DNA of 64,000 nucleotides. It comes from an uncultured Rivibacter sp. (GTDB lineage: Bacteria > Pseudomonadota > Gammaproteobacteria > Burkholderiales > Burkholderiaceae). The notes below the pieces were generated by a model. That model did not search any database, was not told where the DNA came from, and saw only the letters and a program-made list of their open reading frames with translations. The DNA is taken from contig CAMLLU010000010.1 in the NCBI GenBank assembly GCA_946480925.1, positions 48,853-112,852 of the forward strand, written 5' to 3'. A program made the position numbers and the translations under genes. Positions 51,391-59,368 of the stretch are shown here, in pieces; the stretch's first letter is position 1; each line of letters begins with the position of its first letter.

Positions 51391-51999
51391 TCACGCGCCC
51401 CTGAGGCCGTCGAAACAGGTGGCCAGCACCCACTCGACGATTTGTTCGTCGCCGTACTGGCCGCCGGCCTTGAGGAAGCCCAGCACCGGATCGCAGGCGC
51501 GTGCGAACAAGGTGTAGAGCACCACTTCGGGTGGCAGCTTCGTGTCGAGTTGGCCCTGCCGCTGTGCGTCTGAAATCCAGCCGCCGAGCTTGTCGCTGGC
51601 GGCGAACAGGCGGTCGAGGTAGGCCTTGTTGGCGGTGAGTGCCGAACGTAGCGCCGAGCTTTGTGAAGGCAGCGAAGGCATCTCGCCCTGCAGTTGCTGC
51701 TGCAGGGCCCAACGCGTGATGCCGCACAGCCGGTCGAGCGGCGTCAGCGCGGCATTGGCTTCGCAGTCGCCGATGAAGGCCAGTGCTCGGTCCAGCACGC
51801 GGATCATCGCGGCGGCGGCCAAGTCTTCCTTGGAGGCGAAGTGCTTGTACAGGCTCGCCTTGGCAATGCCCACGTCGGCGGCCACTTCGTCCACCGTCAT
51901 GTTTTCGTAGCCTTTTTCGGCCAACAGGCGGTTCACCGATGCAACGATGGCGTCTTCGCGGACGCGCAGCACCTGTTCCCGAAACGACACACGAGCCAT
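51391..51999 (-). CDS. TetR-family transcriptional regulator
   Basis: A 202-residue TetR regulator. The N-terminal helix-turn-helix is VREDAIVASVNRLLAEKGYENMTVDEVAADVGIAKASLYKHFASKEDLAAAAM (about 13-65). The C-terminal ligand domain has no diagnostic residues. The start at 51999 (MARVSFREQ) is preferred over the longer frame. A small gene follows in the reverse orientation, 58 bases upstream. Target unknown. Confidence 0.93.
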   Translation of the reverse strand: MARVSFREQVLRVREDAIVASVNRLLAEKGYENMTVDEVAADVGIAKASLYKHFASKEDLAAAAMIRVLDRALAFIGDCEANAALTPLDRLCGITRWALQQQLQGEMPSLPSQSSALRSALTANKAYLDRLFAASDKLGGWISDAQRQGQLDTKLPPEVVLYTLFARACDPVLGFLKAGGQYGDEQIVEWVLATCFDGLRGA

Positions 52000-52057
52000 G
52001 CGCGGGATTCTAGGAGCCCAGGGCCGCATCACGGCGAGCCCGCCCCACCCGCGCGGC

Positions 52058-52279
52058 TCAGCTGTGGCGGCGCTTGAACAACGGGGCGGTGTGTGGCACG
52101 GAGTGAACCGGGCGGTGGCCGCGGTCATCGAGTCCGCAGGCGGTGTCCGGCAGCATGCTCATCTCCAGCCCGAATGCGGTGCCCAGCGATGCGGGGTCGT
52201 CGGCCACCAGCATGGGTCGCTGCACCCAGCCCAGGCGCTGCAGCCAATGGGACCAGACGGTAGACGGCGCGTGCTTCAT
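52058..52279 (-). CDS. Small protein of unknown function (73 residues)
   Basis: A 73-residue protein with a good GGAGG site 7 bases before the ATG. The N-terminal part is tryptophan-rich (MKHAPSTVWSHWLQRLGWVQRP), the middle LVADDPASLGTAFGLEMSML has some helix character, and the C-terminus is histidine/proline-rich. I recognise no family. The clean start and its position behind phoD on the minus strand support it; similar short proteins are common in this bacterial group. Confidence 0.55.
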   Translation of the reverse strand: MKHAPSTVWSHWLQRLGWVQRPMLVADDPASLGTAFGLEMSMLPDTACGLDDRGHRPVHSVPHTAPLFKRRHS

Positions 52280-52396
52280 GGCGACCTCCAACAACGCAAT
52301 ACGGTAGCGATGTGTTACCCAGTGTGTACAGATGTCGGCTCGCCGAGGGGACAAATAAGGGGCGAAACGCCGCGCATCTGCGGCGCGCGTGAAGTC

Positions 52397-53992
52397 TTAC
52401 GCGGGCTGCGGGCCGGCGTGGCCCGCCTCCACCGCAAAGCTGGCCTGCGTGTGCAGGCGAGCGGCAGACGCCACTGGAAACGCTGTCGCGCGGAATTCGC
52501 AATGCAGCCGCTGCGGCGTGATGTCGAAAAGCGCGTAGCCGCGCTCGTCACTGCGGGCGTGCAGCAGGTCGGGGTTGGACATGCGCAAAGCCAGGTTGGC
52601 GGCTTCCGACAGGCCGCGGGTGGTGACCGAGCTCGTGACGAACTCGCTGGCCACCGCCGGTGAGCCGGAGTCGTTGGGCACCACACGCAGCGGTGCCGCG
52701 ACGTGGCGATGCACGTCGCCGCCAAGGCACACGACGTCACTCAGCCGTGCGTCGGCCAGCGTGCGCAGGAGGCGCGCGCGCGCCTGTGGGTAACCGTCCC
52801 AGCCGTCGGTGTAGACGGTGCGGCCTAGCGGCGTGTCGAGCCCGCTGGGGCTGATCTGCGAACCCTGCGCCAGCAGCTTCCATTGCCCAGCGCTGTTCGT
52901 GAGGCCTTGCGTCAGCCAATGCTCCTGTTCAATGCCGAACATCGAGCGGGAGGCATCGCCGAGTTGGGCGCAGCGCTGCGAGGCGAGAAGGCGGCCGCCG
53001 CTGCGCTCGTCGCCATTGCAGGCCTGGTTGCTGCGGAACTGGCGACCATCGAGCGCCCACAGGTCGGCCAGCCGACCGAAGCTGTAGCGCTCGTGTACGC
53101 GCATGTGCTGGCGCTGCGGCAGCTGCGAGGGCGAGAACGGCAAGTGCTCGAAGTAGGCCTTGTAGGCCGCGATGCGCCGTTGCAGAAAGGCCGGCCGATC
53201 CTGTTCGCTGGCAAGGTCTGCTGCATAGTCGTTGAGCACCTCGTGGTCATCCCAGGTCAGGATCCACGGGTGCGCGGCGTGAGCGGCACGCAGGTCGGCA
53301 TCGAGCTTGTAGAGCGCGTGGCGCCTGCGGTAATCGTCGAGCGAACGCGGTGGCGGGCCTTCGTGGCGGCGCACGGCCAGCAGGGGCGACAGGTTGCTTT
53401 CGTAGATGTAGTCGCCGACGAACAGCACGCAGTCGAGGTCGCGCGCGGCAATTTCGCGATGCACTGCGTAGTGGCCGTATTCGTAGTGCTGGCATGAGGC
53501 GAGCGCCACGCGCAGGCGCGCCACCTCGGCATCGACGGCCGGCGCGGTGCGCGTGCGGCCGACGGGGCTCATCGCATCGCCGCTCGTGAACCGATAGAAA
53601 TACTCGCGCCCCGGCGACAGGCCGGTAACTTCGACATGCACGCTGTGCGCGTGTTCCGGCAGCGCATCGGCCTCGCCATGGCGCACCAGCGTGGCAAAGG
53701 CCATGTCTGCGGCGACTTCCCAGCGCAGTTTGACGGGCGAAGGCGGCAGCCCGCCCATCGGTTCCATCGGCGCCGGCGCCAGTCGCGTCCAGATGGCCAC
53801 GCGGTCGGGGCGAGGCTGCCCGCTCGCCACGCCGAGCTTGAAAGGGTATTCGTCGAACGCGACGGTGGAGCTGCGCCGCGTGTCGCTGCTCAGGCGTGGC
53901 GAAAACAAGGCCGCAAAAGCCAGCGCGGCTGCGCCGCCGCCGAGGCGTAGCAACAAATGTCGGCGGGCAGCAGCAACAGCATCGTGGGACAT
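52397..53992 (-). CDS. phoD: PhoD-type alkaline phosphatase/phosphodiesterase
   Basis: A 531-residue exported enzyme with a Tat-like signal (AARRHLLLRLGGGAAALAFAALF, about 9-31) and no standard Sec cleavage site. PhoD domain: FKLGVASGQPRPDRVAIWTRLAP (about 50-72), ASCQHYEYGHYA (about 172-183), VGDYIYES (about 197-204), TWDDHEVLNDYAAD (about 247-260) and LGGDVHRHVAAP (about 428-439). These supply the iron/calcium ligands of PhoD. Role: phosphate release from phosphodiesters outside the cytoplasm. A hairpin CGCCGC-GCATCT-GCGGCG (52368-52385) just past the stop may be a weak terminator. Confidence 0.92.
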   Translation of the reverse strand: MSHDAVAAARRHLLLRLGGGAAALAFAALFSPRLSSDTRRSSTVAFDEYPFKLGVASGQPRPDRVAIWTRLAPAPMEPMGGLPPSPVKLRWEVAADMAFATLVRHGEADALPEHAHSVHVEVTGLSPGREYFYRFTSGDAMSPVGRTRTAPAVDAEVARLRVALASCQHYEYGHYAVHREIAARDLDCVLFVGDYIYESNLSPLLAVRRHEGPPPRSLDDYRRRHALYKLDADLRAAHAAHPWILTWDDHEVLNDYAADLASEQDRPAFLQRRIAAYKAYFEHLPFSPSQLPQRQHMRVHERYSFGRLADLWALDGRQFRSNQACNGDERSGGRLLASQRCAQLGDASRSMFGIEQEHWLTQGLTNSAGQWKLLAQGSQISPSGLDTPLGRTVYTDGWDGYPQARARLLRTLADARLSDVVCLGGDVHRHVAAPLRVVPNDSGSPAVASEFVTSSVTTRGLSEAANLALRMSNPDLLHARSDERGYALFDITPQRLHCEFRATAFPVASAARLHTQASFAVEAGHAGPQPA

Positions 53993-54119
53993 CGGGCACG
54001 AATTCTGCCGGCAGGTTCCACGCGCTGGCGCTGACGCTTGTCACGGAGTCCCCCATTGGGTGGATGGGATTGCGCAACATCGCACACTAAGCTGCCTTGG
54101 AGGTAAGGCACGAACGACC

Positions 54120-54353
54120 ATGAGTCACTTGTCGCTGCAGATGCTCACGTGGGGCACCATCGCCGGTGCCGTGGCCAGTGCCGTGCTGCTGGCGGCCAGC
54201 ACCGATGCCGCGATCGAGCAGTTCAACTTCGAGCCACCGGGCCTCGGGCAACGTGCAGAGCAACGTCTGCAAACGCTGCGTTCCGACCTTGCCCGTGAAC
54301 CTTTGCGGGGCCGCCCTTCCAAGGCCGCATCGTCTGCGGCGGCAAGCCGCTGA
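54120..54353 (+). CDS. Small exported/membrane protein of unknown function (77 residues)
   Basis: A 77-residue protein with one hydrophobic segment near the N-terminus (MSHLSLQMLTWGTIAGAVASAVLLAAS) and a polar, arginine-rich remainder (FNFEPPGLGQRAEQRLQTLRSDLAREPLRGRP). GGAGGTAAGG lies upstream, though about 13 bases from the ATG, somewhat far. It is convergent with argP. No family recognised. Confidence 0.55.
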   Translation: MSHLSLQMLTWGTIAGAVASAVLLAASTDAAIEQFNFEPPGLGQRAEQRLQTLRSDLAREPLRGRPSKAASSAAASR

Positions 54354-54371
54354 CGGCGCTGTTCGTGCCGT

Positions 54372-55370
54372 TCAGCTCGGTTTGCGTTTCGTTCTTGCTG
54401 CACGCGCAGGTCGTTCCGCCTGCAAGGCCGTGCGTGCACCTTCCACCAGTGCCTGGCCGATGCGGTCGAGCAGCGCCGGCCGCAGCCGCACCACGTCGCC
54501 CGCCGAAGAGCCCGCGGCTTCGGGCAACAACTTCCATTGATGCCAGTACAGCGCCACATCGACCGATGTCTCGGCGCGCAGCGCGAGCAGCTCGCCACGG
54601 GCCAGGGCGTCACGCACCTGCAGCTCCGGCACCACGCCGACGCCCCAGCCCATGGTGGCTGCCCGTACATAGGCTTCGGACGACGGCACGAAACGCTCCG
54701 TCAGCCGCGGCGAGCGCAGCCCGAACGCGCGTGAAACCCACTGCACCTGCATGTCGTCCTTGCGGTTGAACACCAGGAACGGCACCTTGGCGAAGTTGCC
54801 TTCGTGCAGGCCGTGCTTCGCGTCGCCGCCAAGGTGCTGCGCCACGAAGGCGGGGCTTGCGACCGCGCAATAGCGCATCACTCCCAGTGGCGTGACGCTG
54901 CAACCGCGCAGCGCCTGGCTCACGGTGGAGACGCACCCGAGCACCGCGCCCTGGCGCAGCCAGTCGTGGGTGAAGTCCTGGTCGTCCACCACCAGCTCGA
55001 GCCCGAAGCCGGCGCGGTGGCCTTCCTGCACCAGCGCGTCGAGCGCCGGCAGCACCCAGGTGGCGAGGCTGTCGGCATTCACAGCAACGGCCAGCCGCTC
55101 GTCGCCGCGCCAGGCGCCCAGATCGCGCGAGACATCGGCGCGTAGGGCCTGCCATTGGCGTGCGAGCCGCAGCAGCACCTTGCCGGGCTCGGTGAGCCGC
55201 AGCGGGCGCGAACGCACCACCAGCAGCTGGCCGACCTGCGCCTCCAGCGCACGCAACCGCTGCGACACCGCCGACTGTGTGATCGAAAGGCGCGCCGCGG
55301 CGCGTTCGAAGCTGCCGTCATCGGCCAGCGCGGCAAGGCAATCGAGTGCGGCGGGGTCCAGGTCTTTCAT
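54372..55370 (-). CDS. argP: LysR-type regulator ArgP (IciA)
   Basis: A 332-residue LysR regulator. The helix-turn-helix is LDPAALDCLAALADDGSFERAAARLSITQSAVSQRLRALEAQVG (about 4-47), typical of ArgP, and the co-inducer domain follows. In enterobacteria ArgP activates the arginine/lysine exporter argO (lysE) in response to arginine and is blocked by lysine. Here it is divergent from a LysE/ArgO-type gene with 74 bases between them, the same arrangement. The ATG at 55370 (MKDLDPAALD) was chosen because a longer frame runs into the promoter. Confidence 0.93.
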   Translation of the reverse strand: MKDLDPAALDCLAALADDGSFERAAARLSITQSAVSQRLRALEAQVGQLLVVRSRPLRLTEPGKVLLRLARQWQALRADVSRDLGAWRGDERLAVAVNADSLATWVLPALDALVQEGHRAGFGLELVVDDQDFTHDWLRQGAVLGCVSTVSQALRGCSVTPLGVMRYCAVASPAFVAQHLGGDAKHGLHEGNFAKVPFLVFNRKDDMQVQWVSRAFGLRSPRLTERFVPSSEAYVRAATMGWGVGVVPELQVRDALARGELLALRAETSVDVALYWHQWKLLPEAAGSSAGDVVRLRPALLDRIGQALVEGARTALQAERPARAARTKRKPS

Positions 55371-55444
55371 AAGCCGTACTAATGTAAGTGGAAGAATATG
55401 CATCACGGTTCATGTTCGGCCGGTGTCTGCCGACAATCCGCGGC

Positions 55445-56104
55445 ATGTCCTTGCCCGCCTTCGCCGCCGACGCATCCGCCACAGCCGCCACAGCCGCCGC
55501 TTTCGGCCAGGGCCTTTTCATGGGGGCCGGCCTCATCGTCGCGATCGGTGCGCAAAACGCGCTGGTGCTGCGCCAGGGGTTGGCGCGAGCGCACGTGGGG
55601 CCGACCGTGGCGTTGTGCGTCGTGTCGGACTGGCTGCTCATCGTTGCCGGCGTCTATGGGCTGGGCGCACTGATCTCGGCTTCGGCAACAGCGCTGGAAT
55701 GGCTGCGCTGGGGCGGGGCGGCCTTCCTCGTCTGCTATGGCGTGATGGCGCTGCGGCGAGCAGTGGCCCCGGCCCATGGCAGCTTGCAGGCCGCAGGCAA
55801 GGCGTCGAGCCTGCGCGACACGCTCGTGGCGGCGGCCGCGATGACCTACCTCAACCCGCACGTCTACCTCGACACGGTGGTGCTGCTGGGCAGCCTCGGC
55901 GCACAGCACCGAGGCGATGCGCGGGCGGCGTTTGCCGGCGGTGCGGCGCTGGCTTCACTGATGTGGTTTGCCGCGCTGGGTTACGGCGCAGCTGCAGCGG
56001 CCCCGTGGCTGCAGCGTCCGCAGGTGTGGCGCGCCATTGACGCCTGCGTAGCGGCCGTGATGTTTTTCGTGGCCTGGCAATTGCTCGCCAGGCCTTTGAT
56101 GTGA
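55445..56104 (+). CDS. argO: LysE/ArgO family amino-acid exporter
   Basis: A 219-residue inner-membrane exporter of arginine or lysine. It has six hydrophobic helices, with the family signature GQGLFMGAGLIVAIGAQNALVLRQGL (about 20-45) in the first helix pair, and the conserved MTYLNPHVYLDTVVLLGSLG (about 138-157). The start at 55445 (MSLPAFA) is the most probable; a GTG at 55388 would add residues that overlap the regulator's promoter. It is divergent from argP, which probably controls it, and is followed after 26 bases by a D-amino-acid dehydrogenase. Confidence 0.92.
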   Translation: MSLPAFAADASATAATAAAFGQGLFMGAGLIVAIGAQNALVLRQGLARAHVGPTVALCVVSDWLLIVAGVYGLGALISASATALEWLRWGGAAFLVCYGVMALRRAVAPAHGSLQAAGKASSLRDTLVAAAAMTYLNPHVYLDTVVLLGSLGAQHRGDARAAFAGGAALASLMWFAALGYGAAAAAPWLQRPQVWRAIDACVAAVMFFVAWQLLARPLM

Positions 56105-56130
56105 CAACAACGCACCCCCAAGGAGCGGGC

Positions 56131-57444
56131 ATGAAAGTCGTCATCCTCGGCGCCGGCATCATCGGCGTGTCCACCGCCTGGTATCTGCTCGAAGAAGGGC
56201 ACGCGGTCACCGTCGTCGATCGGCAGGCCGACGCGGCGCTGGAAACGAGCTTTGCCAACGGCGCGCAGATCTCGGTGAGCTTTTGTGAACCGTGGGCCAA
56301 CGCCGACGCGCCGCTGAAGGTGCTGAAGTGGCTGATGCGCGATGACTCGCCGCTGCTGTTTCGCCCGCGGCTCGACCCGGCGCAATGGCGCTGGGGGCTC
56401 TCATTCCTGACGCAGTGCACCGACGGTGCATTCGAGCGCAACGTCGAGCAGCTCGTCGCGCTGGGCCGCTACAGCCACGAGTCGCTCAAGTCGCTGGTGG
56501 CGACCACCGGCATCGAATACAACCGGCTCGAGCGCGGCATCCTGCACTTCTTCAGCTCGCAGAAAGATTTCGATGCCGGCGCAGCAGGCGCCGAGCTGAT
56601 GCGCGCACATGGCGTCGACCGACGTGTGCTGAGCCGCGACGAAGTGCTGAAGATCGAACCGGCGCTCGCGGCCTGGGGCCCGCGCATCGCCGGCGGCACC
56701 TATACGCCCAGCGACGAATCCGGCGATGCGCGCGTGTTCACGCAAGAGCTGGCCAAGCGCTGCGCGGCCCGGGGCGCGCGCTTCCTCTATGAGCACGACG
56801 TTGTCGCCATCGAAAAGGCCGGCGGCGAGGTGAGCCAAGTCACGGTGGCCGAGCAGCACGGCGGCAAGAAGACGGTGCTGAAGGCCGACGCCTATGTCGC
56901 TGCGCTGGGCTCGTACACCGCCCCCTTGCTACGGCCGCTGGGCGTTTCGCTCAACATCTACCCGGCCAAGGGCTACTCGGCCACGCTGCGGCTGAAGCAC
57001 CCGGAGTGCGCCAGCGTGGTGAGCATGATCGACGACGCACGCAAGATCGCCATTTCGCGCCTGGGCGATTTCATCCGCATCGCTGGTACGGCTGAGCTTG
57101 CCGGTTACGACACCTCGCTCGACAGTGGTACCTCGCGCGTGCGTTGCGAAGCGCTGGTGCGCCGCTACGAAGAGCTGTTCCCGGGCGTGGCAGACACCAG
57201 CGAGCCCAACTTCTGGACCGGGTTGCGCCCGAGCACGCCGACCAACATCCCGTACATCGGCCACACGAAGGTGGGCAAGCTGTGGGTGAACGCGGGCCAC
57301 GGCACGCTGGGCTGGACGCATGGCGCCGGCTCCGGCCGGGCACTGGCGGAGCTCATCAGCGGCAAGCAGCCTGCGCTGAACTTCGAGTTCTACGGTGACG
57401 TGCCGCAACCGCTGGGCTCACGGCTGCGACCCCACCCGGCCTGA
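56131..57444 (+). CDS. dadA: D-amino-acid dehydrogenase
   Basis: FAD-dependent, membrane-associated oxidase of D-amino acids, 437 residues. The Rossmann motif is KVVILGAGIIGVSTAWYLLEEGHAVTVVDRQ (2-32), and the C-terminal FWTGLRPSTPTNIPYIGHTKVGKLWVNAGHGTLGWTHGAGSGRALAELI (about 368-416) is diagnostic of the DadA/DAO family. AAGGAGC lies 6 bases before the ATG at 56131. Its place behind argO suggests a role in amino-acid breakdown or D-amino-acid turnover; the typical partner alanine racemase is not in the window. Confidence 0.94.
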   Translation: MKVVILGAGIIGVSTAWYLLEEGHAVTVVDRQADAALETSFANGAQISVSFCEPWANADAPLKVLKWLMRDDSPLLFRPRLDPAQWRWGLSFLTQCTDGAFERNVEQLVALGRYSHESLKSLVATTGIEYNRLERGILHFFSSQKDFDAGAAGAELMRAHGVDRRVLSRDEVLKIEPALAAWGPRIAGGTYTPSDESGDARVFTQELAKRCAARGARFLYEHDVVAIEKAGGEVSQVTVAEQHGGKKTVLKADAYVAALGSYTAPLLRPLGVSLNIYPAKGYSATLRLKHPECASVVSMIDDARKIAISRLGDFIRIAGTAELAGYDTSLDSGTSRVRCEALVRRYEELFPGVADTSEPNFWTGLRPSTPTNIPYIGHTKVGKLWVNAGHGTLGWTHGAGSGRALAELISGKQPALNFEFYGDVPQPLGSRLRPHPA

Positions 57445-57472
57445 GCACGGTTGCGATTTCGATAATGGCGGC

Positions 57473-58042
57473 ATGACGACGAACCGCCATTTCCTCTTCC
57501 TGAACGCCGCGACGCGCGAGCCCGGCGTGGTGGGCAACACCGAAACGCTTGCGTGCCGTGCGGCGGAGCATCTGCCCGAGGGCAGCACGCAGACCTGGCT
57601 GCGGCTGGCCGACTGGCCGTTGCCGCCCTTCGTGGACCTGCGCCATTCCGCCGGCGTGTACCCCATGCCCGAAGGTGCCGCGCGCAAGCTGCTCGACGAG
57701 ACGCTGGCCGCCACCGACCTCGTGCTGGTGTCGCCCGTGTACTGGTATTCGGTGCCGGCCTCGCTGAAGCTCTACTTCGACCACTGGAGCGCGTGGATGC
57801 GCGTGCCCGACGTGGACTTCAAGCCGCGCATGGCCGGCAAGCGGCTGTGGGTCGTCACCACCAGCGGCGACCGCGCCAAGGCCGAGCCCATGTTCGAAAG
57901 CTACCGTCTGTGTGCCGGGTTCATGGCCATGCAATTCGCAGGCGCGTTGTGGGGCAAGGGTGGGCCGCCGGGCGCAGTGAACGCGGACACGCAAGCGCAC
58001 GAAGAAGCGGATCGCTTTTTCGTGCGCGCTGCAGAGTCGTAA
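57473..58042 (+). CDS. NAD(P)H-dependent FMN oxidoreductase
   Basis: A 189-residue flavodoxin-like reductase. Signature parts are FLNAATREPGVVGNTETLACRAAEHL (about 9-34) for the phosphate-binding loop and ATDLVLVSPVYWYSVPASLKLYFDHWSAWM (about 80-109), typical of NAD(P)H:quinone/FMN reductases. Substrate unknown. It follows dadA after 28 bases and may share its transcript; the intrinsic terminator at 58269 would be the next stop signal. Confidence 0.88.
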   Translation: MTTNRHFLFLNAATREPGVVGNTETLACRAAEHLPEGSTQTWLRLADWPLPPFVDLRHSAGVYPMPEGAARKLLDETLAATDLVLVSPVYWYSVPASLKLYFDHWSAWMRVPDVDFKPRMAGKRLWVVTTSGDRAKAEPMFESYRLCAGFMAMQFAGALWGKGGPPGAVNADTQAHEEADRFFVRAAES

Positions 58043-58268
58043 GCAATTGCAAGATCACCGAGCAGCCGGTCGGAATCCTCAGACAGACGGTATGTCTCCA
58101 CACCGCTTCCCTCGTTCGAGGGATGGCTGCGAAATGGAGGGGTCCATAAACTTTTTGCGTTAGCTGTCACACGGGTCTGCTCAGATCAATGAAAAGACAG
58201 GGCCCGAACGACCGACAGATCGCAAGGCTCACAGGCTCCCAACGACGTCCTTTTTAGGACTTCCATAC
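58043..58268 (+). ncRNA. Candidate small RNA or structured 3' untranslated region
   Basis: A 226-base stretch with no reading frame that ends in the strong terminator at 58269. It contains an imperfect structured element at 58096-58139: CTCCA pairs with TGGAG, enclosing the perfect hairpin CCCTCG-TT-CGAGGG; and a second hairpin GTCCT-TTTT-AGGAC at 58247-58260. No clear promoter was found, so it may be the 3' part of the reductase transcript or a processed RNA. It is not a tRNA: the loop of the first hairpin is too small. Confidence 0.35.
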
Positions 58269-58300
58269 GCCCACCCAGTAAAACGGGTGGGCTTTTTTTT
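58269..58300 (+). terminator. Intrinsic terminator
   Basis: Stem GCCCACCC / GGGTGGGC with an AGTAAAAC loop, followed by eight T. It ends the plus-strand transcript from the dadA/reductase side; the minus-strand LysR gene ends just beyond it at 58321. Confidence 0.93.
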
Positions 58301-58320
58301 GCTGGTGCGGTGGCTGCGCA

Positions 58321-59274
58321 TCACGCCGAGAAGCCTTCGCGCAATGCGTCGCGCAGGTAGTGCACGAAGGCCTGCACCGCGCGCGGCACCTGTGGCGTGT
58401 ATGGCCGCAATGCATAGATGTGGCCGCCGAACAGCCCCACCGGCCGCCAGCCGGGCAGTACCTGCACCACACGGTCCGACTTGAGCACGGCTTGCGCGCT
58501 GAAGTCGGGCAGGACGGCGAGGCCCAGCCCGTCCAACACGGCTTCGCGCAACACCTCGGAGTTGTTGGCACCGAAGCAGCCGCGGATCGCCACGCTCACG
58601 GCTTCGGGCCGCTCGTGCGTGCTGCGTTCCGGCTCGAAGCGCCACACCGGCGATTCGCCGGGGCGCAGGTAGTGCAGGCATTCGTGTTCGGCGAGCTCCG
58701 ACGGATGGCGTGGCGTACCGCGCCGTCGCAGGTAAGCACGGCTCGCCACCAGCACGCTGCGGGTTTCGCACAGCGCCCAGGCCACGTGCGTGTCGGGCGG
58801 CGTGGCCGTGTGGCGGATCGCGAGATCGAAGCCCTCTTGCGCCAGCGGCACCAGGCGGTCGCTCAACTCCAGCTCGAGGCGAATGTCCGGGTACTGGCGC
58901 AAGAACGCGGCCAGCCGCGGCACCACCTGCTGGCGGCCCAGCGCCACGGGGGCCGTCACGCGCAGCAGGCCGCGCGGGGCGCCGGCCAGGTCTTTCACGC
59001 CGACGAAGCTGCGTTCGATCTGCTGGTAGGCGTCGCGCGTGGCATCGACCAATTGCTGGCCGGCTTCGGTGAGCCGCACGCTGCGCGTGGTGCGCCGCAC
59101 CAGCGGCAACCCCGCTGCACGTTCGAGCTCGCTGATGCGCTGGCTCATCGCCGCCTTGCTGATGGCCAGGCGTTGCGCCGCGGCGGTGTAGCTGCCGCAT
59201 TCGGCCAGCACGCCCAGAGCGTGCAGGTGGGCCCACAGGGCATGGGTGCTTCGTGTGTCCATGGTGACGGGCAT
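58321..59274 (-). CDS. LysR-type transcriptional regulator
   Basis: A 317-residue LysR regulator. Helix-turn-helix: LGVLAECGSYTAAAQRLAISKAAMSQRISELERAAGLPLVRRTTRSVRLTEAG (about 20-72), followed by the co-inducer domain (APVALGRQQVVPRLAAFLRQYPDIRLELELSD). The start could be 59274 or 59262; neither has a clear ribosome-binding site. It is divergent from mmsA with 94 bases between, and an 8-bp perfect dyad ATTGTTCA-N6-TGAACAAT overlaps its own start region, so it probably regulates itself and mmsA. Co-inducer unknown. Confidence 0.93.
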   Translation of the reverse strand: MPVTMDTRSTHALWAHLHALGVLAECGSYTAAAQRLAISKAAMSQRISELERAAGLPLVRRTTRSVRLTEAGQQLVDATRDAYQQIERSFVGVKDLAGAPRGLLRVTAPVALGRQQVVPRLAAFLRQYPDIRLELELSDRLVPLAQEGFDLAIRHTATPPDTHVAWALCETRSVLVASRAYLRRRGTPRHPSELAEHECLHYLRPGESPVWRFEPERSTHERPEAVSVAIRGCFGANNSEVLREAVLDGLGLAVLPDFSAQAVLKSDRVVQVLPGWRPVGLFGGHIYALRPYTPQVPRAVQAFVHYLRDALREGFSA

Positions 59275-59294
59275 TGTTCATTCATCTGAACAAT
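59273..59294 (+). promoter_or_regulatory. LysR-type operator between the regulator and mmsA
   Basis: Perfect inverted repeat ATTGTTCA-TTCATC-TGAACAAT. It overlaps the start region of the LysR gene and lies about 75 bases upstream of mmsA, fitting the dyad T-N11-A class of LysR sites with autorepression and activation of the divergent gene. Confidence 0.7.
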
Positions 59295-59368
59295 GAGATC
59301 AAGCTCCAGTGCTGGTGGGCCGGTGGCTCGCGGCCTAGACTGAATGCATTCACAACGAGGAGACCGCC

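Noticed and set aside
58081..58140. Possible tRNA near the hairpin CCCTCG-TT-CGAGGG.
   Set aside because: The loop has only two bases, no acceptor or anticodon arm can be built around it, and no CCA end is seen.
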